A stretch of DNA of 64,000 nt from Nocardia australiensis (GTDB lineage: Bacteria; Actinomycetota; Actinomycetes; Mycobacteriales; Mycobacteriaceae): assembly GCF_020733705.1 (NCBI RefSeq), contig NZ_JAJFZM010000017.1, positions 124,001 through 188,000 on the forward strand. The letters run 5' to 3'. The translations under genes were made by a program, and so were the position numbers. The notes under the pieces were generated by a model that was not told where the DNA came from, did not search any database, and was given only the letters and a program-made list of their open reading frames with translations. Of this stretch, positions 26,222-35,174 are shown in pieces (within the stretch, counting starts at the first letter, position 1; every line of letters starts with the position of its first letter).

Positions 26222-27108
26222 GCGGCCGACAGGGTGGTCTCGATTATGGCGCGGCTGCGCGGCCACGTCACCGGGGCCGGCGCGCCGTCGGCCATCGCCA
26301 GCACCGCGCGCAGGCAGTCCAGGTATCCGAGAGTCCGATAGTGATCGGCCCCGTCCAATGTCATGCGGTGCACGTCCGACTCGGTGTGCACGGTCACCTC
26401 ATAGCTCTCGCCGCTGCCCGCCCCGACAACGTCGACGGTGACGGGCACCCCATCGGCGGTGACCGCGTGGAAGGCGGCGGTGTTCTCCGAGATCGTGCGG
26501 GAATCCGGTAGCCGAGCGGTCACCCCGCCGAGCGGAGTCATCGCGCGGTCGAGGATTGCGTCCAGCATCTCCCAGGCATGCAATCCCATCGAAATCGCTG
26601 TCCCCCCACCGTCATTCGGGTCGTCCTGCCATCGCCGCTCGGGGGTGGTGAATGCGTCGATGCCGTGCCTTACCGACACGTGAGCCGCGATCGGCTCGAG
26701 GCCATCGAGGTCCGCCGCCAACGCGCGCACAGCCGGGGCGAACCGCAGCACCGACGCGGTGAGAAATCGTTCGGTACGGTCGCCGATCGCCGAGTCGAGG
26801 TCGGCGAGCCCGGCCGGGTTCGCCGCCGGAACCTTGTTGAGAAAGCACACACCACCGTGGTCGAGTACCGAGGCCACCACCGTTGCGACGCGATGCGGGC
26901 GCGGTGTCACGATCACCACGTCGGGTCGCCAGTCCAGCAGGCCCGCCAGGGAATCGTGCTCGACCGCGCACCACTCGTGGACGAACCGGCCGCGCCGGAG
27001 GCGGTCATCGGGATCCCAGACCGCCAGCTCTTCGACGCCGAGTGCTCGCGCATTGCGTGCGTCGCTGAACGGGTGAGAATGGGCCACTCCGGCGAAACCG
27101 ATCCGCAT
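26197..27108 (-). CDS. Gfo/Idh/MocA-family oxidoreductase
   Basis: 303 residues. N-terminal Rossmann fold (MRIGFAGVAHSHPFSDARNA), the EKP-like position as LNKVPAANPAGL, and the C-terminal dehydrogenase domain with DPNDGGGTAISMGLHAWEML carrying the family's active-site histidine. NAD(P)-dependent oxidation of a polyol, sugar or cyclitol is expected. ATG at 27108 follows AAGGAGCCTCGC. Last gene of the minus-strand series that begins at 30549, 26 bp after the MFS gene. Confidence 0.87.
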   Translation of the reverse strand: MRIGFAGVAHSHPFSDARNARALGVEELAVWDPDDRLRRGRFVHEWCAVEHDSLAGLLDWRPDVVIVTPRPHRVATVVASVLDHGGVCFLNKVPAANPAGLADLDSAIGDRTERFLTASVLRFAPAVRALAADLDGLEPIAAHVSVRHGIDAFTTPERRWQDDPNDGGGTAISMGLHAWEMLDAILDRAMTPLGGVTARLPDSRTISENTAAFHAVTADGVPVTVDVVGAGSGESYEVTVHTESDVHRMTLDGADHYRTLGYLDCLRAVLAMADGAPAPVTWPRSRAIIETTLSAAQLARVGN

Positions 27109-27134
27109 GCGAGGCTCCTTCGGGTCGTATCGGG

Positions 27135-28463
27135 TCAGTTCATATCGACGTCGCGCGTCTCGGGACTGAGTACCGCGCCGAGCACCGTGAGCAGTCCACC
27201 GAAGCACAGCAACACAACCGCGGTGTACGGCAGCGGCATGAACGTCGACAATCCGCTCTGGATGTAGGCGTAGAACGCCGGGATGACCATGCCGAGCGAG
27301 TAGCCCAGACCGTAACCCGAGGCCCGGACGCCGAGTGTGAAGCGCTCGGTGAGGTAGGTCGTCAGGCAGCCCCACGGGACACTGATCAGCACCGTCACCG
27401 AAATGAGCAGGGCGAGTACGGCTCCGAACGTCCGCACGTTGCCCGACGCGATGAGGGTGTACGGGATCGGCGCGACGAACACGCACAGCAGCCCGCCCAC
27501 CATCAGCATCGGTCGACGCCCGACCTTCTGTGAGAGCAGTCCGCTGCCCATATAGACGGCCACCACAATCGCGTTCGCGATCACCAGAGCGAGCGTGGTG
27601 GAGTTCGGGCTGAGTTTCGCCTCGCTCTTCATCAGACCGGGCAGCACCGTGGTCAACATGTAGCTGGTGAACCACAGCCCGGTGGTGAGCACGAACACCT
27701 GTAGGAAGTCGCGGCCGGAGCGGCCCTTGAACAGCTCGAGCAGCGGCGTCTTCACCTTCTCCGAATGCTGCCATTCGCTGCTGTCCTCGACATTGCGCGA
27801 ATACCAGATGGCGAAGCCCACCGACAACACAGCTCCGATGAAAAATGGTATGCGCCAACCCCATTGGACGTATGCCGAGTCGATGCCCTGTGCGGGCATG
27901 ATCTGCAACAGACCGAGCGTGATCAACGCGATCGAGCAATACGCGAGGGGGAACCCCGTCGATATGATCGCGCCGTTCAGACCGCGACGCCCCTTCGCGC
28001 TCTGCTCGAGTGCCGTCGGAGTGGCCGAGGTGTACTCGCCGCCGAGGAACACGCCGTCGACGAATCGCAGCACGATCAGGAGGATCACGGCCAAGATGCC
28101 GATCTGCTGGTAGCCGGGCAGCAGACCGATGGCCATGGTCGTCACACCGAATCCGGACACCGATATCACCGTGACCCGGCGCCTGCCGAATTTATCGGCA
28201 AGGTGGCCGAAGAGCATCGCCCCAAGCGGTCGTCCCACCAGCGTCGCGGCGAACACCGAACCATTGATCAGGGCGATTGTCCCCGTGGACGCCCCGGTGG
28301 CCTGGAAGTACACCGACGCGGGCGCGAGCACGATAACCGGCAGATAGATGTCGAACAGGTCGACATAGAACCCCAACCACGCGCCGAACACCGCTTTTCT
28401 GGCGCGCTTCGCCTTCGCCCCGTCCACCGGGCCGTCGGTCGTGGTGACCGCTGTTGAGCTCAT
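27135..28463 (-). CDS. MFS transporter, metabolite:proton symporter type
   Basis: 442 residues, twelve hydrophobic segments. The start of helix 1 (GAWLGFYVDLFDIYLPVIVL) and the loop 2-3 motif GHLADKFGRRRV, then RFVDGVFLGGEYTSA, place it among metabolite/sialate-type proton symporters. ATG overlaps the stop of the upstream aldolase as ATGA, so it is translationally coupled. Likely imports the substrate of this locus. Confidence 0.88.
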   Translation of the reverse strand: MSSTAVTTTDGPVDGAKAKRARKAVFGAWLGFYVDLFDIYLPVIVLAPASVYFQATGASTGTIALINGSVFAATLVGRPLGAMLFGHLADKFGRRRVTVISVSGFGVTTMAIGLLPGYQQIGILAVILLIVLRFVDGVFLGGEYTSATPTALEQSAKGRRGLNGAIISTGFPLAYCSIALITLGLLQIMPAQGIDSAYVQWGWRIPFFIGAVLSVGFAIWYSRNVEDSSEWQHSEKVKTPLLELFKGRSGRDFLQVFVLTTGLWFTSYMLTTVLPGLMKSEAKLSPNSTTLALVIANAIVVAVYMGSGLLSQKVGRRPMLMVGGLLCVFVAPIPYTLIASGNVRTFGAVLALLISVTVLISVPWGCLTTYLTERFTLGVRASGYGLGYSLGMVIPAFYAYIQSGLSTFMPLPYTAVVLLCFGGLLTVLGAVLSPETRDVDMN

Positions 28464-29527
28464 GACAACCATCCTTCGAGCCTTGCGGCGATGAAACCGT
28501 CCTCCTCGCGCAGCCACTCGTACGCGTGGACCATTCTGGTGAGTTCGTCCGCCTGGCCAACCGAGAGGCCCTCGGCGGGGTCGATACACCAGGTCCCTTC
28601 GAGCAGGCCCTGGCGGCGAAGTACCTCGTGCACGCCCGCGATCACGCCGGCGAAATCATTGCGGACATCGAAGACCGCGGCGTTGGCATCGGTGACGCCC
28701 GCGGTCATCGACAAGGCCGCGACCCGCGCGGCCTCGTCCCCCGCCCATGCCTTCCGGACAAGTTCGTGCAGGTGAACCGCGCACCGCGTCCACACCGCCC
28801 AATGTCCGAGCAGGCCACCGACGAACCTCCTGGTCACCGGCCCAGATCGGCCGCGCAGCACGAATGGGGTGAGCAGGTCGGTGACGATGTTGTCGTCGTT
28901 TCCGGTGTATAGCGCGACCTGCTCGCCCCGGTCGGAGTCGACGATGCCTTGCACCAGCTCGAGTGTCCGGTAACGGTCGAACGGGGCGGCCTTGACCGCG
29001 ACCGTGGAGTCCTGGTCCGCGAGCCGACGCCAGTAATCACTCGGGAGGTACCGGCCACCGACGGCCTCCTGCAAGTAGAACCCGATCACGGGAAGCACCT
29101 CGCCGACGGCAGCTGACCTATCGAGCAAATAGTCGAGGTCGTGCTCGGAGAGTCCGCCCGGGGAGACGAGCACCGCGTCATAGCCCAGGTCACGGGCCAG
29201 CTCCGCCTCGGCGACCGCCTGCGCGGCCGGTCCGGCCACACCCGCTATACGCAGGAACGGACGATCCCCGACGCGAGCGTCGAACTCCTGGGCGGCCAGT
29301 TCGAGCACCGGCCGCAGCAGGCCGATTTCGGGCCTGCGGATCTCGAATTGAGTTGTGTGCACGCCGACTGCCACACCGCCGACACCCGCGTCGATGTAAT
29401 ACCGCGTTAGCGCTCGCTGCCGTCTTTCGTCGAATCGACGATCCGCATCGAGTGCGAGCGGATGCGCGGGAATCACTGTGCCATCACGCAGCAGCGCGGC
29501 CTTCGCCGCCGAAAGTCCCTGTGTCAT
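28460..29527 (-). CDS. Dihydrodipicolinate synthase-family protein (second copy)
   Basis: 355 residues, longer than typical DapA (about 290). The N-terminus IPAHPLALDADRRFDERRQR, the helix VGGVAVGVHTTQFEIRRPEI and the lysine in STVAVKAAPFDRYRTLEL follow the actinobacterial branch that is often found beside Gfo/Idh/MocA genes. The C-terminal 60 residues are extra. The ATG shares one base with the upstream stop (TGATG) and its own stop overlaps the MFS start, so three genes are coupled. Catalyses a retro-aldol or dehydration step on an unknown acid. Confidence 0.82.
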   Translation of the reverse strand: MTQGLSAAKAALLRDGTVIPAHPLALDADRRFDERRQRALTRYYIDAGVGGVAVGVHTTQFEIRRPEIGLLRPVLELAAQEFDARVGDRPFLRIAGVAGPAAQAVAEAELARDLGYDAVLVSPGGLSEHDLDYLLDRSAAVGEVLPVIGFYLQEAVGGRYLPSDYWRRLADQDSTVAVKAAPFDRYRTLELVQGIVDSDRGEQVALYTGNDDNIVTDLLTPFVLRGRSGPVTRRFVGGLLGHWAVWTRCAVHLHELVRKAWAGDEAARVAALSMTAGVTDANAAVFDVRNDFAGVIAGVHEVLRRQGLLEGTWCIDPAEGLSVGQADELTRMVHAYEWLREEDGFIAARLEGWLS

Positions 29528-30549
29528 CAGAATTTTCCGTCCCGGCGCTCGAACTTGGTCGGCTTGTTCCACAACATGCCGCCCGCGCGGATCCACTCGG
29601 CCTGCATGTCGATCAGTTGCCCGATTGTGCGATCCGGGTAGCCGAACAGCGCGTGACATTTCGAAGCGTTGTTGAGCAGGCTCGTGGCCCCCGCGGCGCC
29701 GGTGAAGTTCGGTTCGACCCCGAGCCGCTGCCCCAATTGGCTGGCGATGGTTCGAACCGACGCGGTCTCCGGCCCGGTGAGATTGAGCAGGAAGGGCGCG
29801 GTGTCCGCATGTCCGAGCGAGCGCAGGACGACCTCATTGGTGTAGCGCTGCCACACCACGTTGACCGCGCCGATCGACAGGTCGACCGGTTCGCCGTCGT
29901 GGACGCGACGCGCGATATCCGCGACGACACCGTAGCGGGGCTCGCAGGCATAGTTCAGCCGGATCAACGCCACCTGAGTCCCCCGAGTCCGCGCACCGTG
30001 GGTGAAGACCTGTTCGCGACCCCGGCACGTGATGGCGTATTCACCGATCGGGCCGGTCTCGTCCGTCTCGACAGGTCCGCCGGTCACCGGCTCGGACAGC
30101 GGGTAGACATTGCCGGTCGACAGCGCCGAGATCCGCGCGGTCGCATATCGCCGCGCGACGTAGGCGGGCAGGACGGTGTTGGTCATCCATGCCTCGTCGG
30201 TATTGGTCGCCGTGCCGAACTTGGCACCGACCAGAAACACCACGTTCCCGGCGTCGGGCAGCTGGTCCACCGCCGTCGGATCTGATAAATCGGCTATGAC
30301 CGTTTCTACCCCGGTGGCATCCAACCTGGCGCGGGCCTCGACGTCCGACCAGCGCGAGACGGCCAGCACTCGCACGTCGTCGCGATCGGCCTCATCGAGC
30401 GCGCGCCGGGCCATCGTTGCCACACCCGATCCGATTTTTCCGCCCGCACCCAGCACAATCACGTCGTTTTGCCACGACGCCGCATCGGCGACAAGGCCCG
30501 CACTCGGCCGACTGAGCTCTCGCTCGAGCTCCTTCTCATTCGTGAACAT
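29527..30549 (-). CDS. NAD-dependent epimerase/dehydratase-family protein
   Basis: 340 residues; extended-SDR Rossmann fold with VIVLGAGGKIGSGVATMARR near residue 30, STGNVYPLSEPVTGG carrying the serine and tyrosine region, and GEYAITCRGREQVF where YxxxK would lie: here YAITCRGRE, lacking the lysine at Y+4, so the catalytic pair is not canonical. Strong ribosome site (AGGAGAAGGG). First gene of a four-gene coupled series (this, aldolase, MFS, Gfo/Idh/MocA); divergent from L-serine dehydratase with a palindrome between. Confidence 0.83.
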   Translation of the reverse strand: MFTNEKELERELSRPSAGLVADAASWQNDVIVLGAGGKIGSGVATMARRALDEADRDDVRVLAVSRWSDVEARARLDATGVETVIADLSDPTAVDQLPDAGNVVFLVGAKFGTATNTDEAWMTNTVLPAYVARRYATARISALSTGNVYPLSEPVTGGPVETDETGPIGEYAITCRGREQVFTHGARTRGTQVALIRLNYACEPRYGVVADIARRVHDGEPVDLSIGAVNVVWQRYTNEVVLRSLGHADTAPFLLNLTGPETASVRTIASQLGQRLGVEPNFTGAAGATSLLNNASKCHALFGYPDRTIGQLIDMQAEWIRAGGMLWNKPTKFERRDGKF

Positions 30550-30571
30550 CAACCGGCCCTTCTCCTGTTGG

Positions 30572-30597
30572 ACTATTTCGGTCTGGACCGTAATAAT
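30572..30597. promoter_or_regulatory. Palindromic operator in the divergent promoter region
   Basis: Arms 30572-30583 and 30586-30597 pair at 10 of 12 positions around TG; the core is CGGTCTGGACCG. The centre GGTCTGGACC differs by one base from the GGTCTAGACC core of HutC/DasR-type GntR regulators. It sits between the epimerase-like operon (start 30549) and L-serine dehydratase (start 30641). Confidence 0.55.
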
Positions 30598-30640
30598 GCT
30601 TTGGTGTGGTGTCAAGCACAATAGGAAAGGACCCGAAGCC

Positions 30641-31999
30641 GTGACCGTCAGCGTGTTCGACCTGTTCTCGGTCGGCATCGGCCCGTCTAGCTCGCATACC
30701 GTCGGCCCGATGCGCGCCGCGCGCATGTTCACCGCCGAGCTCGACGAAACCGGCACACTCGCGCACGTGACGCGGGTGCGAGCCCTACTCTGCGGCTCGC
30801 TCGGCGCGACCGGGCGCGGACACGGGTCGGATCGTGCCGTGATCGCCGGGCTACTCGGCGCCGATCCCGAAACCGTCGACCCGCGATCATTGGCGCGATG
30901 GCAGCGTTCGGTCGCCGACACTATGTCGATCAATCTCGCTGGGCGGCACCGAATTCCGTTCGAAGACACCGACCTCGTGCTGGACGGGGCCACCCGACTG
31001 CCCGGACATCCCAACGCCATGGTGCTATCGGCAGACCTAGAGGACGGGTCTCGGTGGGAACGGACCTACTACTCGATCGGCGGCGGGTTCGTCACCCAGG
31101 ACTGTGATTCACCCGGTCACGCCGACATCGTCGCGGTCCCCCATCCATTCCGTTCCGGCGACGAGTTATTCGCTCGCACCGCCGAAACCGGTCTCGCCGT
31201 CAGCGACCTCGTACTCGCGAACGAGCAGACTCTGCGACCGGGGACAGATGTCGGTGCCGGTCTCGACCGAATCTGGGCGGCTATGCGGGAAAGCGTGCAC
31301 GCGGGGCTGCACACCGACGGCCAGCTGCCCGGAACACTGGCCGTGCGGCGCCGCGCCCCGAACCTTCGGCGGCGGCTCGAAGCCATTGGCCGACAACCGG
31401 ATCCACTGCATCAGCTGGACTGGGTCAATGCCTTCGCCATGGCTGTCAACGAAGAGAACGCCGCGGGCGGTCGCGTCGTCACCGCTCCGACAAACGGCGC
31501 CGCCGGCATCATTCCGGCTGTACTCCACTACTACGACCGTTTCGTTCCCGGCGCGGACGCCGCAGGGGTCCGGCGCTTCCTGCTCACCGCGGCGGCGATC
31601 GGGGCGCTGTACAAGGGCAACGCGTCCATCTCGGGCGCCGAGGTCGGCTGCCAGGGCGAGGTCGGGTCCGCATGCTCGATGGCCGCCGGTGCCCTCTGCG
31701 AACTTCTCGGCGGCACACCCGCTCAGGTGGCGAACGCCGCCGAAATCGCTATGGAGCACAATCTCGGATTGACCTGCGACCCGGTCGGCGGATTCGTGCA
31801 AATCCCCTGTATCGAGCGCAATGCGGTCGGCGCGGTAAAAGCCATCAACGCGGCGCGAATCGCCCTGGCCGGTGATGGGAACCATCGCGTCAGCCTGGAC
31901 ACTGTTATCAAGACCATGCGCGACACCGGAGCGGACATGCAGTCGAAGTACAAGGAAACATCGTTGGGGGGACTGGCAGTCAATGTCGTCGAATGCTGA
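30641..31999 (+). CDS. sdaA: L-serine ammonia-lyase (L-serine dehydratase)
   Basis: 452 residues; single-chain [4Fe-4S] enzyme, L-serine to pyruvate and ammonia. N-terminal beta domain starts VFDLFSVGIGPSSSHTVGPM; the alpha domain has TAPTNGAAGIIPAVL, GAEVGCQGEVGSACSMA and LTCDPVGGFVQIPCIERNA with the cluster cysteines. GTG start at 30641 with AGGAAAGGA upstream. The 3' end overlaps the next gene by 17 bp. Sharing a promoter region with the aldolase/epimerase operon suggests the locus yields serine or funnels its products to pyruvate. Confidence 0.93.
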   Translation: MTVSVFDLFSVGIGPSSSHTVGPMRAARMFTAELDETGTLAHVTRVRALLCGSLGATGRGHGSDRAVIAGLLGADPETVDPRSLARWQRSVADTMSINLAGRHRIPFEDTDLVLDGATRLPGHPNAMVLSADLEDGSRWERTYYSIGGGFVTQDCDSPGHADIVAVPHPFRSGDELFARTAETGLAVSDLVLANEQTLRPGTDVGAGLDRIWAAMRESVHAGLHTDGQLPGTLAVRRRAPNLRRRLEAIGRQPDPLHQLDWVNAFAMAVNEENAAGGRVVTAPTNGAAGIIPAVLHYYDRFVPGADAAGVRRFLLTAAAIGALYKGNASISGAEVGCQGEVGSACSMAAGALCELLGGTPAQVANAAEIAMEHNLGLTCDPVGGFVQIPCIERNAVGAVKAINAARIALAGDGNHRVSLDTVIKTMRDTGADMQSKYKETSLGGLAVNVVEC

Positions 32000-33233
32000 A
32001 CACACGTATCGGATCGGCGTGGTCGGGCCGTCGGACCTGGTGTCGTTGGTCAAACGCGTCGCGGCCGTCACGTTCGCCGACCATCTCATCGTCGCGCTGG
32101 CCTACCGCAACGAAGCACAGGCCGTCGAGGTCATCGCCGCGAACCCCGATGTCGACGCACTGCTTTTCACCGGCGTCATTCCCTACACGCTGGCTCAGTC
32201 CGCGGGCGTGATCTCCAAGCCGGCCGCATACATCGACTACACCGGGGCGACCCTGTACGGCGCGCTTGTGGAGTTGATGTCCGCCGGCTACGACCCCGCT
32301 CACATCTCGATAGACACCCTCGCACGATCCCTCGTCGTCGAGAGCCTCACCCACGTCGGCATCGCGACCGGCGACATCGCAACGATGGAGTACCGCAATG
32401 GAATCGACGCGCAGCGCCTAGCCGAATTCCATCGCGAATACGCGCGTACGCACCCCGGCGCGGTGGCGATCACGTGTGTCCGATCGGTGTACGAGCTGAT
32501 CCGCGAGGACGTCGACACGATTCGCCTCGCCCCGGCGATCGCCTCGGTCCGCACCACGCTCGAGACGGTCACAATGGAGCTGGCCGGGCGCATTTCGTCC
32601 GACGCGCAGGTGGTTCTCGGGATGATCGAGCTGCCGGAACCGGACGACGCCCTCGCCGATGACGTTCGCTCGATCGCGGGCAGCGTCTTTCCCACCGGGC
32701 CGTCGAGCTACGTACTGGTGAGCACCCGCGGCGTGTTGGCTCAGCACACCTGCGACTGGACGGTGATGCCCCTGCTCGAGCAGCTGTCCGAACGCCACAC
32801 CCAGGTACGCATCGGGCTCGGGGTCGGGCGCTCGGCCGCGGACGCGGAGGCCCTCGCCCGTCGCGCCGTCGACCGTTGCCGCACCGCAGGGCCGTTCGCG
32901 GCGGTCGTCTCGGTGGGACAGGGCCGTGACTTCGTTATCACCGAGACGGCGGGCGGTGAGCGCGGCAAGGACGAGCGGGTGAGCCTGCATGTCGCCGCCA
33001 GGCGAGCCGGCCTGTCCCACGCGACCCTCGTGCGACTCGAGGCAGCCGCGGCCGCTCACCCGGACAACGAGGTGACCGCCGCCGCGATAGCTACCTCGCT
33101 GGGTATCGAACCCCGTTCCGCCCGTAGGACTTTGAAGCAACTAGAGCGCGCGGGGCTCGCCCAACCGGTCGGCACCGTCGCCAGCGGTGCGGGCCGACCG
33201 GCCGTGCGGTACTCGCTACGACTCGAGACCTAG
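31983..33233 (+). CDS. Putative transcriptional regulator with GGDEF-like and C-terminal winged-helix parts
   Basis: 416 residues; I do not recognise a named family. The first 100 residues look like a phosphate/sensor-type alpha-beta domain (YRIGVVGPSDLVSLVKRVAA, LLFTGVIPYTLAQSAGV). The middle stretch VRIGLGVGRSAADAEALARR resembles the GGDEF-like region of CdaR/PucR regulators. The C-terminus has two helix-turn-helix-like segments (AARRAGLSHATLVRLEAAAA; ATSLGIEPRSARRTLKQLER) followed by a wing ending in GRPAVRYSLRLE. Overlaps sdaA by 17 bp and is therefore co-translated; a natural candidate to bind the palindrome at 30572. Confidence 0.7.
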   Translation: MSSNAEHTYRIGVVGPSDLVSLVKRVAAVTFADHLIVALAYRNEAQAVEVIAANPDVDALLFTGVIPYTLAQSAGVISKPAAYIDYTGATLYGALVELMSAGYDPAHISIDTLARSLVVESLTHVGIATGDIATMEYRNGIDAQRLAEFHREYARTHPGAVAITCVRSVYELIREDVDTIRLAPAIASVRTTLETVTMELAGRISSDAQVVLGMIELPEPDDALADDVRSIAGSVFPTGPSSYVLVSTRGVLAQHTCDWTVMPLLEQLSERHTQVRIGLGVGRSAADAEALARRAVDRCRTAGPFAAVVSVGQGRDFVITETAGGERGKDERVSLHVAARRAGLSHATLVRLEAAAAAHPDNEVTAAAIATSLGIEPRSARRTLKQLERAGLAQPVGTVASGAGRPAVRYSLRLET

Positions 33234-33358
33234 CGGACGACGGCACCGTGACCGACGCCCACGCCCCGCCTCGAACCCCCACCCCGGTAATGCTGACGAC
33301 GAAGCTCTCGCCGCGTGTCGATCCGATCTATTCGGTTTTCGCGTATTATGCCATTTCG

Positions 33359-34861
33359 TCAGCCCCGATCGCCTACCTCATGTCGGCCGTACAGCTGAGC
33401 GAGTCCGACGAGCACCACGTTCGCGTCCTGGTCAGCGCGATCACGAAGCGCGTCACTGAATCCGGCGCCGCTGAAACACACCAGGCGACAATTCGATGCA
33501 TCCAACCCGTTACCGGCCAACAACTCTCGTGCGCGGACAAGTCGATCCAGATGGTTGAGGCCCATGGTCGCACCCCACTTCGCCTCACCGATCATCGACA
33601 CTGCGGCCTTATGCCCACCATCGCCCGACTGCATAACCGCTACGTCGATCTGAATCTGCTTGCGAGCAGCCGAATCGGTGACGATCCCGCAGCCGATCTC
33701 ACCGAATCCAGCATCCGAGTCAAGCATTTCAATGCCGTCGCCGAGCATGAATTCCCGGCACATTGCCTCGAAGTGCGGCCCAGCGACCTGCGCTGTGAAC
33801 CGCTCCTTCGACCGCGCCCACACCTGTTGCGCCTGGCCACTTTCCAGCCGCGCCCACGATGGACGCATGACAGCTTCGTAGAAGTTGATCAGCGGTTCGG
33901 TGATTCGGTACACGGACTTCCCCGCCCGGAACACGTCTTGCTCGCGCACCAACAGGTGACAGTCCTCCAGCACGGTGAGTGGGTGCGAGATATCCACCGC
34001 CTTTCGGCCGATGTAGCTAGCAATACCGCCACGAGTGTTGCTGCCCTGCGCGACCGCGGCCAGTACCGAATGGTATAGCGCGGTGTCGCGAATCTCGGCC
34101 TCCTCGGCCAATAGATAACGCGCCTCCCGGAACAGCGGACTCAACGGCGACAGCACTGTCCGAGACAACCACGGGTCGAAGTCGGTCAGCGAGATAGGGA
34201 CGTCATCGGCCAAAAATTGCCGTCTGTACGCAGGAGTTCCACCCAGCACGGCATGCAGTCGCACCGCTAACGCAGGATCCTTCTCTACCCCCCAGAACGC
34301 CGCGGCGTCGCGATAGCCGAATGGGCGGACCACCATCTCCATCTGAGCGCGCCCTCGCAGCGGCGCATTGCTGGCCAGCAGCCCACCCATCACCGACATC
34401 GCCGACCCGCACAGCAGCAGCCGAGTACCACTCGGCTCGACCTGATACCGATCAATCTCCCGCTGCACCAAAGACGGAAGCTCGGGAACCGCCTTCACCA
34501 GGTACGGAAACTCATCGATCACCACCAGCAACGGTTTGTCGGCGTGCTCACGCGCGGCTAGACCGAACAGGTAGGTAACCGCATGGTCCCAGCTATCGAA
34601 CACAATCGGCACCTCCGCCCCGGCGAACTCGGCCAATGCCGCCCCGAACTGCCGCAACGACTCCCCGGCCGTTGCCGTCGTCGCGCCGAAGTAGAAACCC
34701 CCGACCCGCTCAACCAACGCCCGCAGCAGATAGGTCTTCCCCATTCGCCGCCGACCACTGACAATTCCCAGCCGCGCCGTCTGCGTCTTCCCCGACGCGA
34801 AAGCCACCAGGCCGTCCCACTCCGCAACGCGGTCGAACAAGCGCTCCGGCTTCGTCGTCAT
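33359..34861 (-). CDS. AAA ATPase of the archaeal-type/DUF234 family
   Basis: 500 residues. Walker A in GIVSGRRRMGKTYLLRALVE (about 32-51), Walker B LLVVIDEFPYLV, sensor LLLCGSAMSVMGGLL, winged-helix middle region (YHSVLAAVAQGSNTRGGIA), then the C-terminal DUF234 restriction-endonuclease-like part with IQIDVAVM and GEAKWGATM, a D..E.K nuclease-type pattern. Members occur singly and are suspected mobile or toxin-like elements; the actual role is unknown. Its promoter contains two overlapping TTAGG..CCTAA palindromes. A broken relative of such an ATPase lies at 45.5 kb. Confidence 0.85.
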   Translation of the reverse strand: MTTKPERLFDRVAEWDGLVAFASGKTQTARLGIVSGRRRMGKTYLLRALVERVGGFYFGATTATAGESLRQFGAALAEFAGAEVPIVFDSWDHAVTYLFGLAAREHADKPLLVVIDEFPYLVKAVPELPSLVQREIDRYQVEPSGTRLLLCGSAMSVMGGLLASNAPLRGRAQMEMVVRPFGYRDAAAFWGVEKDPALAVRLHAVLGGTPAYRRQFLADDVPISLTDFDPWLSRTVLSPLSPLFREARYLLAEEAEIRDTALYHSVLAAVAQGSNTRGGIASYIGRKAVDISHPLTVLEDCHLLVREQDVFRAGKSVYRITEPLINFYEAVMRPSWARLESGQAQQVWARSKERFTAQVAGPHFEAMCREFMLGDGIEMLDSDAGFGEIGCGIVTDSAARKQIQIDVAVMQSGDGGHKAAVSMIGEAKWGATMGLNHLDRLVRARELLAGNGLDASNCRLVCFSGAGFSDALRDRADQDANVVLVGLAQLYGRHEVGDRG

Positions 34862-34883
34862 CCGAAATACCCCCCGTTTAACG

Positions 34884-34916
34884 TTAGGATCATACCCCTA
34901 AGGACTGTACTCCTAA
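34884..34916. promoter_or_regulatory. Double palindromic element in the ATPase promoter
   Basis: Two overlapping 18-base copies: TTAGGATCATACCCCTAA (34884-34901) and TAAGGACTGTACTCCTAA (34899-34916), 23 bp upstream of the ATPase start at 34861. Read on the minus strand, TTAGGA (-35-like), 16 bases and TATGAT (-10-like) fall inside them, so a repressor here would block polymerase. Autoregulation by the ATPase or an unknown factor is inferred. Confidence 0.55.
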
Positions 34917-35174
34917 TGGATCAGTAACCGTTGGTTGGCGGCCCTACCCACTGCCGAGAGGCCCGTCCACAGCACAGACGGCTACGAAGACTCACCAGCG
35001 GTTTCGATTCGAATATGTTGCATACCAGAATTATTCGAATGCAATGGTGATCGTGCCGCCAGATCGCCTGCCAGCCGTCCACCTCGGTGCGATGCTCGCT
35101 CATCCGGGATGCATGTCTGGGTGCGATGGAAAACCGAAACCTCTTGCGGCAGGTAGCGAAGGAGCAGGAGCGTG
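34917..35174. other. Spacer without recognised gene
   Basis: Lower-GC spacer between the ATPase promoter and the DUF397 remnant. A 60-codon minus-strand frame (34921-35103) has no recognisable domain. Just before the remnant a plus-strand frame ends LLRQVAKEQERDER, like the tail of an XRE/DUF5753 regulator, the normal upstream partner of DUF397; it is too short to be sure. Confidence 0.3.

Noticed and set aside
33248..34078. 276-codon plus-strand frame opposite the ATPase
   Set aside because: Lies entirely antisense to the DUF234-type ATPase and shows no domain.
35005..35045. Two ATTCGAAT octamers as a regulatory site
   Set aside because: Short self-complementary AT-rich words in a decayed spacer, with no nearby intact gene in a suitable orientation.
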